Shown: piece by piece, positions 7,418 to 14,069 of the stretch
Position numbering within the stretch: position 1 is the stretch's first letter
Layout of the letters: each line of letters begins with the position of its first letter
Assembly (NCBI GenBank): GCA_031401675.1
Contig: JANNRR010000134.1
Coordinates: forward strand, 1 to 17,122
Direction of reading: 5' to 3'
Source: JANNRR01 sp031401675
GTDB taxonomy: Bacteria > Pseudomonadota > Alphaproteobacteria > Rhodobacterales > Rhodobacteraceae
Length of the DNA: 17,122 nt
Translations under genes and position numbers: made by a program
Notes under the pieces: generated by a model
Told to the model about the DNA's origin: nothing
What the model saw: the letters and a program-made list of their open reading frames with translations, nothing else
Database searches by the model: none

Positions 7418-7468
7418 TTCTTTGTTCTGGAAGTATCTCCGCCGGAGGCTCCGGCCCCGCCACAAAGG
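7418..7468. repeat. Dispersed intergenic repeat, copy 1
   Basis: The first 30 bases (7418-7447) match 10761-10790 at 26 positions, including an identical TTCTTTGTTCTG. The element is bracketed by CTTTG (7420-7424) and CAAAG (7463-7467). Inside is the dyad GCCGGAG-G-CTCCGGC (7441-7455), so the RNA could fold into a nested hairpin. It begins four bases after the ribF stop and ends at the ribosome binding region of the next gene. It looks like a small family of post-gene elements. Confidence 0.65.
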
Positions 7469-7474
7469 CTGCCG

Positions 7475-7942
7475 ATGACAGACCCGATCCACCGCACCGG
7501 CCTGGCCCCCCGCTTCTGGGAACGCCCGCTCCGGTCGCTGAACCCGGCGGAATGGGAGGCGCTGTGCGACGGCTGCGGCAAGTGCTGTCTGAACAAACTC
7601 GAGGATGAGGACACCGGTCAGGTGGCCTTTACCCGTATTGCCTGCCGCCTGCTGGACGGTGAAAGCTGCCACTGCGGGCAATATGCCACCCGACGGCAGT
7701 ATGTGCCGGAATGCGTGGTCCTGACCCCGAAGACCCTGCCGAAAATCGCCTATTGGCTGCCCGCGACCTGCGCCTACAAACTGCTGCACGAGGGCAAGCC
7801 GCTCTTTGACTGGCATCCGCTGTTGTCCGGCGACCCCGAGTCGGTGCACCGCGCCGGGCAATCGGTGCGCGGCTGGACAGTGCCGGAGTTCGATGTGGCG
7901 GAAGAAGACTGGGAAGACTACGTGATCGAAGGGGATATCTGA
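7475..7942 (+). CDS. YcgN / UPF0260 family cysteine-cluster protein
   Basis: The 155-residue protein is recognised by its conserved cysteine pattern. CDGCGKCC (Cys31, 34, 37, 38) is followed by Cys57, Cys65 and Cys67, Cys80 and Cys99, interspersed with conserved NKLEDEDTG and YATRRQYVPEC. Such CxxCxxxCC-domain proteins are expected to bind zinc or an iron-sulfur cluster. The biological role of the family is not settled. No signal peptide or membrane segment is seen. AAAGG (7464-7468) precedes the ATG at 7475. The stop TGA is followed directly by the GTG start of the threonine aldolase, so the two genes are likely translationally coupled. Confidence 0.88.
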   Translation: MTDPIHRTGLAPRFWERPLRSLNPAEWEALCDGCGKCCLNKLEDEDTGQVAFTRIACRLLDGESCHCGQYATRRQYVPECVVLTPKTLPKIAYWLPATCAYKLLHEGKPLFDWHPLLSGDPESVHRAGQSVRGWTVPEFDVAEEDWEDYVIEGDI

Positions 7943-8992
7943 GTGTTCTTCGCGTCCGACAATACCGCACCGGTCGCCCCCGAGGTGATGGACGCGCTGG
8001 CCCAGGCAAATCAGGGCTACGCCACGCCTTATGGTGACGACACCCTGATGTCGGCGGCCCGCAGCCGCCTGCGCCAGGTCTTCGGGGCCCCGGACGCCGC
8101 CGTCTACCTTGTCGCCACCGGCACCGCCGCCAACGCCCTTTCGCTGGCCCTCTGCACGCCACCCTGGGGTGCGGTCTTCTGTCACCGCGATGCGCATGTC
8201 GAGGTTGACGAGTGCGGCGCGCCGGCGTTCTTTACCGGCGGTGCCAAGCTGGTGCTGATCGACGGAGCGCATGCCAGGATGTCCCCTGACAGTCTGGCCC
8301 GTGCCCTTGCCGCCGGCGACGGCAGCGTGCACGACGTGCAAAGGTCCATGCTCAGCCTGACCAATGTCACCGAAAACGGCACGGTCTACAGTCCTGACCA
8401 GATCCGGGCCTTGACCGGGCTGGCCAAGGCGCACGGCCTGCCCTGCCACATGGACGGCGCGCGTTTTGCCAATGCCCTGGTGGCGCTTGGCTGCACGCCC
8501 GCAGAACTGACCTGGAAAGCCGGCATCGACATGCTGTCGTTCGGCGGCACCAAGAACGGCCTGATGGGGGTAGAGGCGGTGGTGATCTTTGATCCCGCCA
8601 AGGCGTGGGAGTTCGAACTGCGCCGCAAACGCGCCGGGCACCTGTTTTCCAAGCACCGCTATCTGTCGGCGCAGATGCTGGCCTATCTGACCGACGATCT
8701 GTGGTTGACGCTGGCGCGTCAGGCCAACGCCGCCGCCGCCCGGCTGTCGCAGGGCTTCGCCACAATCCCGGGCGGCTCTCTGGTGCACCCGACCGAGGCG
8801 AATGCGGTCTTTGCCGCCTGGCCGCGCGGGCGGCACCGTCAGGCAAAAGCCCAGGGCGCCCAATACAGTCTGGCACCGTTCAGCCAGTCGATGGACGGCC
8901 CGGACGCTGTGCCGCTGTCGGCCCGGCTGGTCTGCAGCTGGTGCACCAGCGATGACGACGTCGACCGGTTCCTGGACCTGATCCGGTCCTGA
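7943..8992 (+). CDS. ltaE: Low-specificity threonine aldolase (PLP-dependent)
   Basis: Cleaves L-threonine or L-allo-threonine to glycine and acetaldehyde in the cytoplasm. The 349-residue protein is a fold-type I PLP enzyme of the threonine aldolase family. It shows the N-terminal FFASDNTAPVAPEVM, the PLP-phosphate region ATGTAANALSL (58-68), His85 in DAHVEVDECG, HMDGARFAN (169-177, with Asp171 and Arg174) and the Schiff-base lysine Lys204 in SFGGTKNGLMG. The GTG at 7943 directly abuts the preceding TGA. No separate ribosome binding site is obvious beyond GAAGGGGA (7928-7935), which lies at a good distance. D- versus L-substrate preference is not decidable from motifs, but similarity is to the L-type. 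Confidence 0.9.
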   Translation: MFFASDNTAPVAPEVMDALAQANQGYATPYGDDTLMSAARSRLRQVFGAPDAAVYLVATGTAANALSLALCTPPWGAVFCHRDAHVEVDECGAPAFFTGGAKLVLIDGAHARMSPDSLARALAAGDGSVHDVQRSMLSLTNVTENGTVYSPDQIRALTGLAKAHGLPCHMDGARFANALVALGCTPAELTWKAGIDMLSFGGTKNGLMGVEAVVIFDPAKAWEFELRRKRAGHLFSKHRYLSAQMLAYLTDDLWLTLARQANAAAARLSQGFATIPGGSLVHPTEANAVFAAWPRGRHRQAKAQGAQYSLAPFSQSMDGPDAVPLSARLVCSWCTSDDDVDRFLDLIRS

Positions 8993-8993
8993 A

Positions 8994-9010
8994 CCGGCGG
9001 CCTTCAGGCC
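8994..9010. terminator. Possible shared hairpin between convergent genes
   Basis: GGCCT (8999-9003) and AGGCC (9006-9010) pair around a two-base loop. The alternative CCGGC (8994-8998) with GCCGG (9008-9012) gives an overlapping stem. It overlaps the stop of the minus-strand gene and follows the ltaE stop by one base. There is no T-tract, so this is weak. Confidence 0.25.
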
Positions 9011-9606
9011 GGAGACAGGCTGCCAAGATGTAGGTCCAGATCGTCCAGCCGGTCCTGCCCCCAGAACATCTCGTTTCCGACGATGTAGAACGGCACGCCA
9101 AAGACCCCGATCCGCACCGCCTCTTCCAGGTTGCTGGCATAGGCCTCGGCCGCCACCAGCATGCCCCGGTCGGCCAGCTTCGGATCATGCCCCTGTTCCG
9201 CCAGCACCTGCTGCACCACCTCATCCTCGGCGATGTTGCGCTCCTCGGCCCAGCAGGCGCGGGCAAAGGCATGCGCCAGTGCGCCCACATCGCCACTGCC
9301 GGCAGTTTGCGCGGCAATCACCGCAAACGATGACGGCGCCGGATTGACCGGCCAGTACATCGGCTTCAGGTTCAACGGCATCCCCAGCCGCGCCGCCTGC
9401 CGGCGCAATTCCTGCGTGCGGTAAGCCATCCGGCTCGGATGCCGGTCCTTCGGCGCAAAGCCACCGGTGCGCGGGAAAAGCGCAATCGGATCCAGCGGCT
9501 TGTAGCGGATCGTTGCCGCATGCCGCGCCGCAATCGCCTCCACCCGCGTCCCGGCCAGATAGGTATAGGGCGAAATCGTCCCCAGAAAATATTCGATATG
9601 AGCCAT
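9004..9606 (-). CDS. 2-hydroxychromene-2-carboxylate isomerase family (DsbA/GST-kappa fold)
   Basis: The 200-residue protein has a thioredoxin-like fold of the HCCA isomerase type, related to kappa glutathione transferases. Visible marks are IEYFLGTISPYTYLAG at the N-terminus, where Ser12 is in the glutathione-contacting position used for catalysis in the family. The alpha-helical middle includes PVNPAPSSFAVIAAQ, and GVFGVPFYIVGNEMFWGQDRLDDL (from 167) contains the cis-proline Pro172. Naphthalene-pathway members isomerise the chromene carboxylate. No aromatic-degradation genes are nearby, so here it is more likely a generic glutathione-dependent isomerase or transferase. The ATG at 9606 has AAAGGG nine bases upstream. 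The gene diverges from prs. Confidence 0.88.
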   Translation of the reverse strand: MAHIEYFLGTISPYTYLAGTRVEAIAARHAATIRYKPLDPIALFPRTGGFAPKDRHPSRMAYRTQELRRQAARLGMPLNLKPMYWPVNPAPSSFAVIAAQTAGSGDVGALAHAFARACWAEERNIAEDEVVQQVLAEQGHDPKLADRGMLVAAEAYASNLEEAVRIGVFGVPFYIVGNEMFWGQDRLDDLDLHLGSLSPA

Positions 9607-9638
9607 TTGGCCACGCCCTTTCCGGTCACGGTTTGCAA

Positions 9639-9659
9639 GACCCTATCCGGGTGATAAGC
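9639..9659 (+). promoter_or_regulatory. 21-nt element shared by the prs and lectin leaders, copy 1
   Basis: The sequence GACCCTATCC followed by GGGTGATAAGC matches 11205-11225 read on the minus strand at 17 of 21 positions, with the last 11 identical. It contains the short dyad ACCC-N5-GGGT and a GATAAG (9653-9658) that could act as a -10. It ends 61 bases before the prs ATG. A well-spaced -35 is not visible, so a regulator site is as likely as a core promoter. Confidence 0.5.
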
Positions 9660-9667
9660 GGTGTCAA
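9640..9667 (-). promoter_or_regulatory. Possible promoter of the HCCA isomerase gene
   Basis: Minus-strand TTGACA (9662-9667) is a perfect -35 hexamer. TAGGGT (9640-9645) follows after 16 bases as a weak -10. Transcription would begin roughly 27 bases before the ATG at 9606. It overlaps the 21-nt element shared with the lectin gene. Confidence 0.4.
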
Positions 9668-9720
9668 CGTTACGATTCCGTGACGGCTCCCCGTTTCGGA
9701 CCCTGCCAGGACCCCCAACC

Positions 9721-10740
9721 ATGCCCGTCATGAACGAACCCAAGCTGATCGCCGGCAATGCCAACCGCACCCTTGCCAACGCCATCGCGCGGCGCATGTC
9801 GATGCACCGCGGCATGTCGGTCAATCTGGTCGAGGCAAGGGTCGAGCGCTTCAACGATCAGGAGATCTTTGTCGAGGTGTTCGAGAATGTCCGTGGCGAG
9901 GATATGTTCATCATCCAGCCGACCTCGAACCCGGCCAATAACAACCTGATGGAACTGATGATCATCACCGACGCGCTGCGCCGGTCGTCAGCCGCCCGCA
10001 TCACCGCCGTCATCCCCTATTTCGGCTATGCCCGACAGGACCGCCGGTCCAAGGCCCGCACCCCGATTTCGGCCAAGCTGGTGGCCAACCTGCTGACCGT
10101 CGCCGGGATCGAGCGCATCCTGACCCTGGATCTGCACGCCACGCAGATTCAGGGGTTCTTCGACATCCCGGTCGACAACCTCTATGCCGCGCCGATTTTC
10201 GCGCTCGACATCCAGCACCATTTCAAGGACCGCCTGCGCAACATCACCGTGGTGTCACCCGATGTCGGCGGCGTCGCCCGCGCCCGCGAACTGGCGCAAC
10301 GCATCGACTGCCATCTGGCCATCGTCGACAAGCGCCGGACAAAACCGGGCGAGGTCGCCGAAATGACGGTGATCGGCGACGTGTCGGGACAGACCTGCAT
10401 CATAGTCGACGACATCTGCGACACCGCCGGCACGCTGTGCAAGGCCGCCGACACCCTGATCGCCGCCGGCGCCACCGAAGTGCACGCCTACATCACCCAT
10501 GGTGTGCTTTCGGGGCAGGCCGTCGCGCGGGTCGGCAATTCGGTGATGAAAAGCCTGGTGATCACCGACAGCATCGAGCCGACCGACGAGGTCAGAGCCG
10601 CGAAGAACATCCGCATCGTCCCGACCGCGCCGATGTTCGCCCAGGCCATCCTGAACATCTGGAACGGCACCTCGGTGTCGTCGCTGTTCGAGGTGGATAC
10701 GCTGCTGCCGATCTACGAGGGCATGTATTCGCGGCCGTGA
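9721..10740 (+). CDS. prs: Ribose-phosphate pyrophosphokinase (PRPP synthetase)
   Basis: Makes PRPP from ribose 5-phosphate and ATP, feeding purine, pyrimidine, NAD, histidine and tryptophan synthesis. The 339-residue protein shows the ATP-binding PYFGYARQDRR (99-109), the flexible region DLHATQIQGFFDIPVDNL (137-154), VSPDVGGVARAR (178-189), KRR (204-206) and the PRPP loop VDDICDTAGT (229-238). Conserved RFNDQE and NPANNNLMELM are also typical. The ATG at 9721 has AGGA nine bases upstream; MNEPKL at 9730 is a possible alternative. The gene stands alone, divergent from the HCCA isomerase gene and convergent with the lectin gene. The 21-nt element at 9639-9659 lies in its leader. Confidence 0.97.
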   Translation: MPVMNEPKLIAGNANRTLANAIARRMSMHRGMSVNLVEARVERFNDQEIFVEVFENVRGEDMFIIQPTSNPANNNLMELMIITDALRRSSAARITAVIPYFGYARQDRRSKARTPISAKLVANLLTVAGIERILTLDLHATQIQGFFDIPVDNLYAAPIFALDIQHHFKDRLRNITVVSPDVGGVARARELAQRIDCHLAIVDKRRTKPGEVAEMTVIGDVSGQTCIIVDDICDTAGTLCKAADTLIAAGATEVHAYITHGVLSGQAVARVGNSVMKSLVITDSIEPTDEVRAAKNIRIVPTAPMFAQAILNIWNGTSVSSLFEVDTLLPIYEGMYSRP

Positions 10741-10760
10741 ATGGCTGAGGAATACCCGGT

Positions 10761-10800
10761 TTCTTTGTTCTGAAAATATCCCCGGCGGAGCCATCAAAGG
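10761..10800. repeat. Dispersed intergenic repeat, copy 2
   Basis: Bases 10761-10790 match 7418-7447 at 26 of 30 positions. The copy is also bracketed by CTTTG (10763-10767) and CAAAG (10795-10799), but the inner dyad is shorter. It starts 20 bases after the prs stop in the gap between the convergent prs and lectin genes, so it could serve as a transcription end for one or both. Confidence 0.65.
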
Positions 10801-10833
10801 TCCTGTTCTTCTTGGGAAAACCAGCCGGAAGCC

Positions 10834-11184
10834 TCACTCGATCTCCCAGTCATCCTCGTCCGGCAGGGCGCCTATGGCGATCCAGTCGGCCCGGATGCGC
10901 GCCACGCGGGTGTCGCCCCAGGTCTTGAACACGATGTCAAAACCGGTCTCGGTGATGTTCTCCGCCGATATGTCGCTGCGCTGATTGGTCTTCTGATCCA
11001 GATCCCACATCGTCACCCCGACCATCACGGCAGGCACCATGCGAAACGGCACGGAATACCGCACCGGGCGGCGGACTTCACGCGGGCCGTGACCGGTCCA
11101 CATCTTGCCGCCATCCTCGAAATCAGAAAACAGGATCGTCGATCCCTGATCTATTCCGACAGAGTTTGTTCTGAGCCGCTTCAT
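10834..11184 (-). CDS. H-type lectin domain protein
   Basis: The 116-residue protein has an H-type lectin domain (the Helix pomatia agglutinin fold) at about residues 40-106. The pattern VPFRMVPAVMVGVTMWDLD, then ISAENITETGFDIVFKTWGDTRVARIRADWIAIG, fits the family, with GF and TW-DT as core signatures. The N-terminal part, GSTILFSDFEDGGKMWTG, resembles that of other bacterial members. No signal peptide is visible, so it may be cytoplasmic or leave by an unusual route. The sugar-binding role is inferred from the family. The ATG at 11184 has GGGA six bases upstream; a TTG at 11217 is less likely. It lies downstream of the atp terminator and carries its own upstream element, so it is probably transcribed separately. 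Confidence 0.8.
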   Translation of the reverse strand: MKRLRTNSVGIDQGSTILFSDFEDGGKMWTGHGPREVRRPVRYSVPFRMVPAVMVGVTMWDLDQKTNQRSDISAENITETGFDIVFKTWGDTRVARIRADWIAIGALPDEDDWEIE

Positions 11185-11204
11185 TCTGCATCCCGTTTCC
11201 CAAG

Positions 11205-11225
11205 GCTTATCACCCAAACAGGGCC
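11205..11225 (-). promoter_or_regulatory. 21-nt element shared by the prs and lectin leaders, copy 2
   Basis: Read on the minus strand this is GGCCCTGTTT followed by GGGTGATAAGC, matching the element before prs at 17 of 21 positions. It keeps the CCC-N5-GGG half-dyad and GATAAG, and ends 20 bases before the lectin ATG. The closer position to the start codon than at prs suggests it may contain the -10 here. Confidence 0.5.
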
Positions 11226-11236
11226 AAACTGGGAGC

Positions 11237-11276
11237 CAATAAAGACAAGGGCCCCGGTCAATCCGGGGCCCTTGTC
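11237..11276 (-). terminator. Rho-independent terminator of the atpHAGDC operon
   Basis: GACAAGGGCCCCGG (11244-11257) and CCGGGGCCCTTGTC (11263-11276) form a perfect 14-bp stem with a five-base loop. On the minus strand it is followed by TTTATTGG. It lies 57 bases after the atpC stop and insulates the lectin gene from the ATP synthase operon. Confidence 0.92.
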
Positions 11277-11297
11277 AAACAGTTACCGCAAAAGGGC

Positions 11298-11341
11298 CAG
11301 ACTCCTCAAAAGAGTCAGACTCCTCAAAGGATTCAGACTCC
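11298..11341 (-). repeat. 18-bp tandem repeat carrying repeated stop codons after atpC
   Basis: CAGACTCC recurs at 11298, 11316 and 11334 within 18-base units (CAGACTCCTCAAAAGAGT, then CAGACTCCTCAAAGGATT, then a partial unit). On the minus strand in the atpC frame this reads GGA GTC TGA, then again GGA GTC TGA 18 bases later, then GGA GTC TGG. The real stop is the TGA at 11333-11335; the spacing of six codons keeps the copies in frame. Confidence 0.75.
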
Positions 11342-11731
11342 CACCGCCGCGCGCAGCGCCTGAAAGTCGGCAACCAGCTTGTCGGCCACATCTCTGGCGT
11401 CGCCGCTGGCCTTGCCGGCGGCCGCAGTGGCGTCGGCGATCAACTGATCCATCATCGCGCTGGTCACTTCGGCAACCGGCACCGCGCCCTCGGCCAGAAC
11501 CGAGGTGCTGGTCGCGGTCACTTCGGCAAAGCCCCCCGTAACGGCATAGGTGCTGGTTCCCGCCGGGCCGATCACCTTCAACAGGCCGGGCCGCAGGCTG
11601 GTGATCACCGGGGCATGATCGGCCATCGCCGTCAGGTCGCCATCGGCACCCGGGATCTGCACCTCGGTCGCTTGCGACGACGCCAGCCGACGTTCGGGCG
11701 ACACCAGGTCAAACTGCAGCGTATTGGCCAT
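11333..11731 (-). CDS. atpC: ATP synthase F1 epsilon subunit
   Basis: Part of the central stalk of F1, coupling rotation to catalysis and able to inhibit ATP hydrolysis through its C-terminal helices. The 132-residue protein has the N-terminal beta-sandwich: MANTLQFDLVSPERRL, IPGADGDLTAMADHAPVITSLRPG (27-50) and the YAVTGGFAEV strand. An Ala-rich C-terminal helical part follows. Last gene of the F1 operon, ten bases after atpD, with a GAGGGG ribosome binding site overlapping the atpD stop region. A perfect terminator follows. The stop codon lies inside an 18-bp tandem repeat. Confidence 0.96.
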   Translation of the reverse strand: MANTLQFDLVSPERRLASSQATEVQIPGADGDLTAMADHAPVITSLRPGLLKVIGPAGTSTYAVTGGFAEVTATSTSVLAEGAVPVAEVTSAMMDQLIADATAAAGKASGDARDVADKLVADFQALRAAVGV

Positions 11732-11741
11732 TTCGAACCCC

Positions 11742-13166
11742 TCAGGCTGCCGCAGCCGCCAGGCGCGCCGCCTTGGCTTTCACTTCTTCAATATCGCCGA
11801 CCATGTAAAAGGCGGCCTCCGGCAGATGGTCATACTCACCCGCCACCACCGCCTTGAACGACGCGATGGTCTTTTCCAGCGGCACCTGCACACCCGGCGA
11901 ACCGGTGAAGACCTGCGCCACGTCGAACGGCTGCGACAGGAAACGCTGGATCTTGCGGGCGCGGGCCACGGTCAGCTTGTCCTCTTCGCTCAATTCGTCC
12001 ATCCCCAGAATGGCGATGATGTCCTGCAGCGACTTGTAGCGCTGCAGCATGCCCTGCACCGAACGGGCGACGTCGTAATGCTCCTGACCAACCACCAACG
12101 GATCGAGGATGCGGCTGGTACTGTCCAGCGGGTCCACCGCCGGATAAATCCCCAGTTCCGAGATCGAGCGTGACAGCACCGTGGTCGCGTCAAGGTGCGC
12201 GAACGAGGTGGCGGGCGCCGGGTCGGTCAGGTCGTCGGCGGGCACATAGATCGCCTGAACCGATGTGATCGAGCCCGCCTTGGTCGAGGTGATGCGTTCC
12301 TGCAGCGCCCCCATGTCGGTGGCCAGCGTCGGCTGATAACCGACGGCGGACGGAATCCGCCCCAAAAGCGCCGACACTTCGGAACCGGCCTGGGTAAAGC
12401 GGAAGATGTTGTCGACAAAGAACAGCACGTCGGTGCCCGACTGGTCGCGGAACTGTTCGGCCAGCGTCAGCCCCGACAGCGCCACCCGCAGGCGCGCGCC
12501 CGGCGGCTCGTTCATCTGGCCATAGACCAGCGCAACCTTCGACTTTTCCAGATCATCGATGTTGATGACGCCGGATTCGATGAATTCGTGGTAGAGGTCG
12601 TTGCCCTCGCGCGTCCGCTCGCCGACCCCGGCGAACACCGAATAGCCCGAATGCACCTTGGCGACGTTGTTGATCAGTTCCTGGATCAGCACGGTCTTGC
12701 CGACACCGGCACCGCCGAACAGCCCGATCTTGCCGCCGCGCGAATAGGGTGCCAGCAGGTCGATCACCTTGATCCCGGTGACCAGGATCAGCGCATCGGT
12801 GGCCTGATCGGCAAACGGCGGTGCCGGCTGGTGGATGGCGCGGCGTTCGGTGTGTTTGACCGGGCCCTTTTCGTCGATCGGGTCGCCGATCACGTTGATG
12901 ATCCGCCCCAGCGTGCCATCACCCACAGGCACCGAAATCGGCTGGCCGGTGTCGGTCACCTTTTCACCGCGCACCAGACCTTCGGTCGCATCCATCGCGA
13001 TCGCACGCACGGTGTTTTCGCCCAGATGCTGCGCCACTTCCAGCACCAGCCGCTTGCCGTTGTTGCTGGTTTCCAGCGCGTTCAGAATGGCGGGAAGCTC
13101 GTCCTCGAACTGCACGTCCACGACGGCCCCGATGATCTGCGTGATTTTGCCGACAGCTGCTGCCAT
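11742..13166 (-). CDS. atpD: ATP synthase F1 beta subunit (catalytic)
   Basis: Catalytic subunit of the F1 hexamer on the cytoplasmic face of the membrane. The 474-residue protein has the P-loop GGAGVGKT (151-158), catalytic Glu183 in GVGERTREGNDLYHE, VYGQMNEPPGAR, the Walker B-like LFFVDNIFRFTQAGSEVSALL and the C-terminal DELSEED lever. Length and motifs are those of active enzymes, with no missing residue. The ATG at 13166 has GGAGAGA upstream. It follows atpG by 18 bases and precedes atpC by ten, in the standard F1 order. Confidence 0.98.
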   Translation of the reverse strand: MAAAVGKITQIIGAVVDVQFEDELPAILNALETSNNGKRLVLEVAQHLGENTVRAIAMDATEGLVRGEKVTDTGQPISVPVGDGTLGRIINVIGDPIDEKGPVKHTERRAIHQPAPPFADQATDALILVTGIKVIDLLAPYSRGGKIGLFGGAGVGKTVLIQELINNVAKVHSGYSVFAGVGERTREGNDLYHEFIESGVINIDDLEKSKVALVYGQMNEPPGARLRVALSGLTLAEQFRDQSGTDVLFFVDNIFRFTQAGSEVSALLGRIPSAVGYQPTLATDMGALQERITSTKAGSITSVQAIYVPADDLTDPAPATSFAHLDATTVLSRSISELGIYPAVDPLDSTSRILDPLVVGQEHYDVARSVQGMLQRYKSLQDIIAILGMDELSEEDKLTVARARKIQRFLSQPFDVAQVFTGSPGVQVPLEKTIASFKAVVAGEYDHLPEAAFYMVGDIEEVKAKAARLAAAAA

Positions 13167-13184
13167 GGTGTCTCTCCGGGTTTC

Positions 13185-14051
13185 TCAGAGCGCCTCGGCG
13201 CCCGAAATGATTTCGATAAGCTCTTTGGTGATCGAGGCCTGCCGCGAGCGGTTGTAGACGATGGTCAGCCGGTCGATCATGTCGCCCGCGTTGCGCGTGG
13301 CATTGTCCATGGCGCTCATCCGCGCGCCCTGCTCCGATGCGCCGTTTTCCAGCAGCGCGGTGAACACCTGCGTCGCCACGGCGCGCGGCAGCAGGTCGGC
13401 CAGAATGGCTTCCTCGCTGGGTTCATAGTCATAAACCGTCGACACCCCGGCCGCTTCGAACCTTGCCGGGATCACCTGCAGCGCCGTCGGAATCTGTGCC
13501 ATCACCGACTGGAACCGGTTGTAGAACAGCGTCGCCACATCGAACTCGCCGGCCTCGAACCGCGCCAGCACATCGCGCGCGATGGTCTGTGCGTTCACAT
13601 ATCCCACGCGCTTGACCTCGGACATGTCGATATGGCCGACCGAATACTGGCCATGGTCGCGCCGCATCTGCTCGCGGCCCTTTTTCCCGACCGTCAGGAT
13701 CTTGACGGTCTTGCCCTGCCCCAGCAGTTCATTGGCCCGCGCCCGCGCCAGCCGCACGATGGTCGAGTTGAAGCCGCCGCACAGCCCGCGCTCGGACGTC
13801 ATCACTACCAGCAGATGCACCTTGTCGGCCCCGGTCCCCGACAGCAGTCGCGGTGCCCCGGCCGAGGTGCCGACCGAAGCCGCCAGCCCGCCCATCACCG
13901 CCGTCATCCGCTCGGCATAGGGCCGCGCCGCTTCCGCCGCGTCCTGGGCGCGGCGCAGTTTCGCCGCCGCCACCATCTGCATGGCCTTCGTGATCTTGCG
14001 CGTGTTCTTGACGCTGGCGATCCGGTTTTTTAGCGCCTTCAGACTTGGCAT
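13185..14051 (-). CDS. atpG: ATP synthase F1 gamma subunit
   Basis: Central rotor shaft of F1. The 288-residue protein has the N-terminal coiled-coil helix MPSLKALKNRIASVKNTRKITKAMQMVAAAKLRRAQ in its first 36 residues. The middle Rossmann-like domain shows MTSERGLCGGFNSTIVR, and the C-terminal helix contains DNATRNAGDMIDRLTIVYNRSRQASITKELIEIISGAEAL. The partnering helices and the signature near the C-terminus are intact. The ATG at 14051 has a GGGGGGA ribosome binding site. It sits 18 bases after atpA and 18 before atpD. Confidence 0.98.
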   Translation of the reverse strand: MPSLKALKNRIASVKNTRKITKAMQMVAAAKLRRAQDAAEAARPYAERMTAVMGGLAASVGTSAGAPRLLSGTGADKVHLLVVMTSERGLCGGFNSTIVRLARARANELLGQGKTVKILTVGKKGREQMRRDHGQYSVGHIDMSEVKRVGYVNAQTIARDVLARFEAGEFDVATLFYNRFQSVMAQIPTALQVIPARFEAAGVSTVYDYEPSEEAILADLLPRAVATQVFTALLENGASEQGARMSAMDNATRNAGDMIDRLTIVYNRSRQASITKELIEIISGAEAL

Positions 14052-14069
14052 CTGATCCCCCCGCCGCCC

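Noticed and set aside
6968..8863. A 631-codon open frame on the minus strand
   Set aside because: It is antisense to ribF, the YcgN-like gene and ltaE, which are all recognisable. Composition again is that of a shadow frame.
12195..14033. A 612-codon open frame on the plus strand
   Set aside because: It is antisense to atpD and atpG, whose products are complete and conserved; the frame has no motif.
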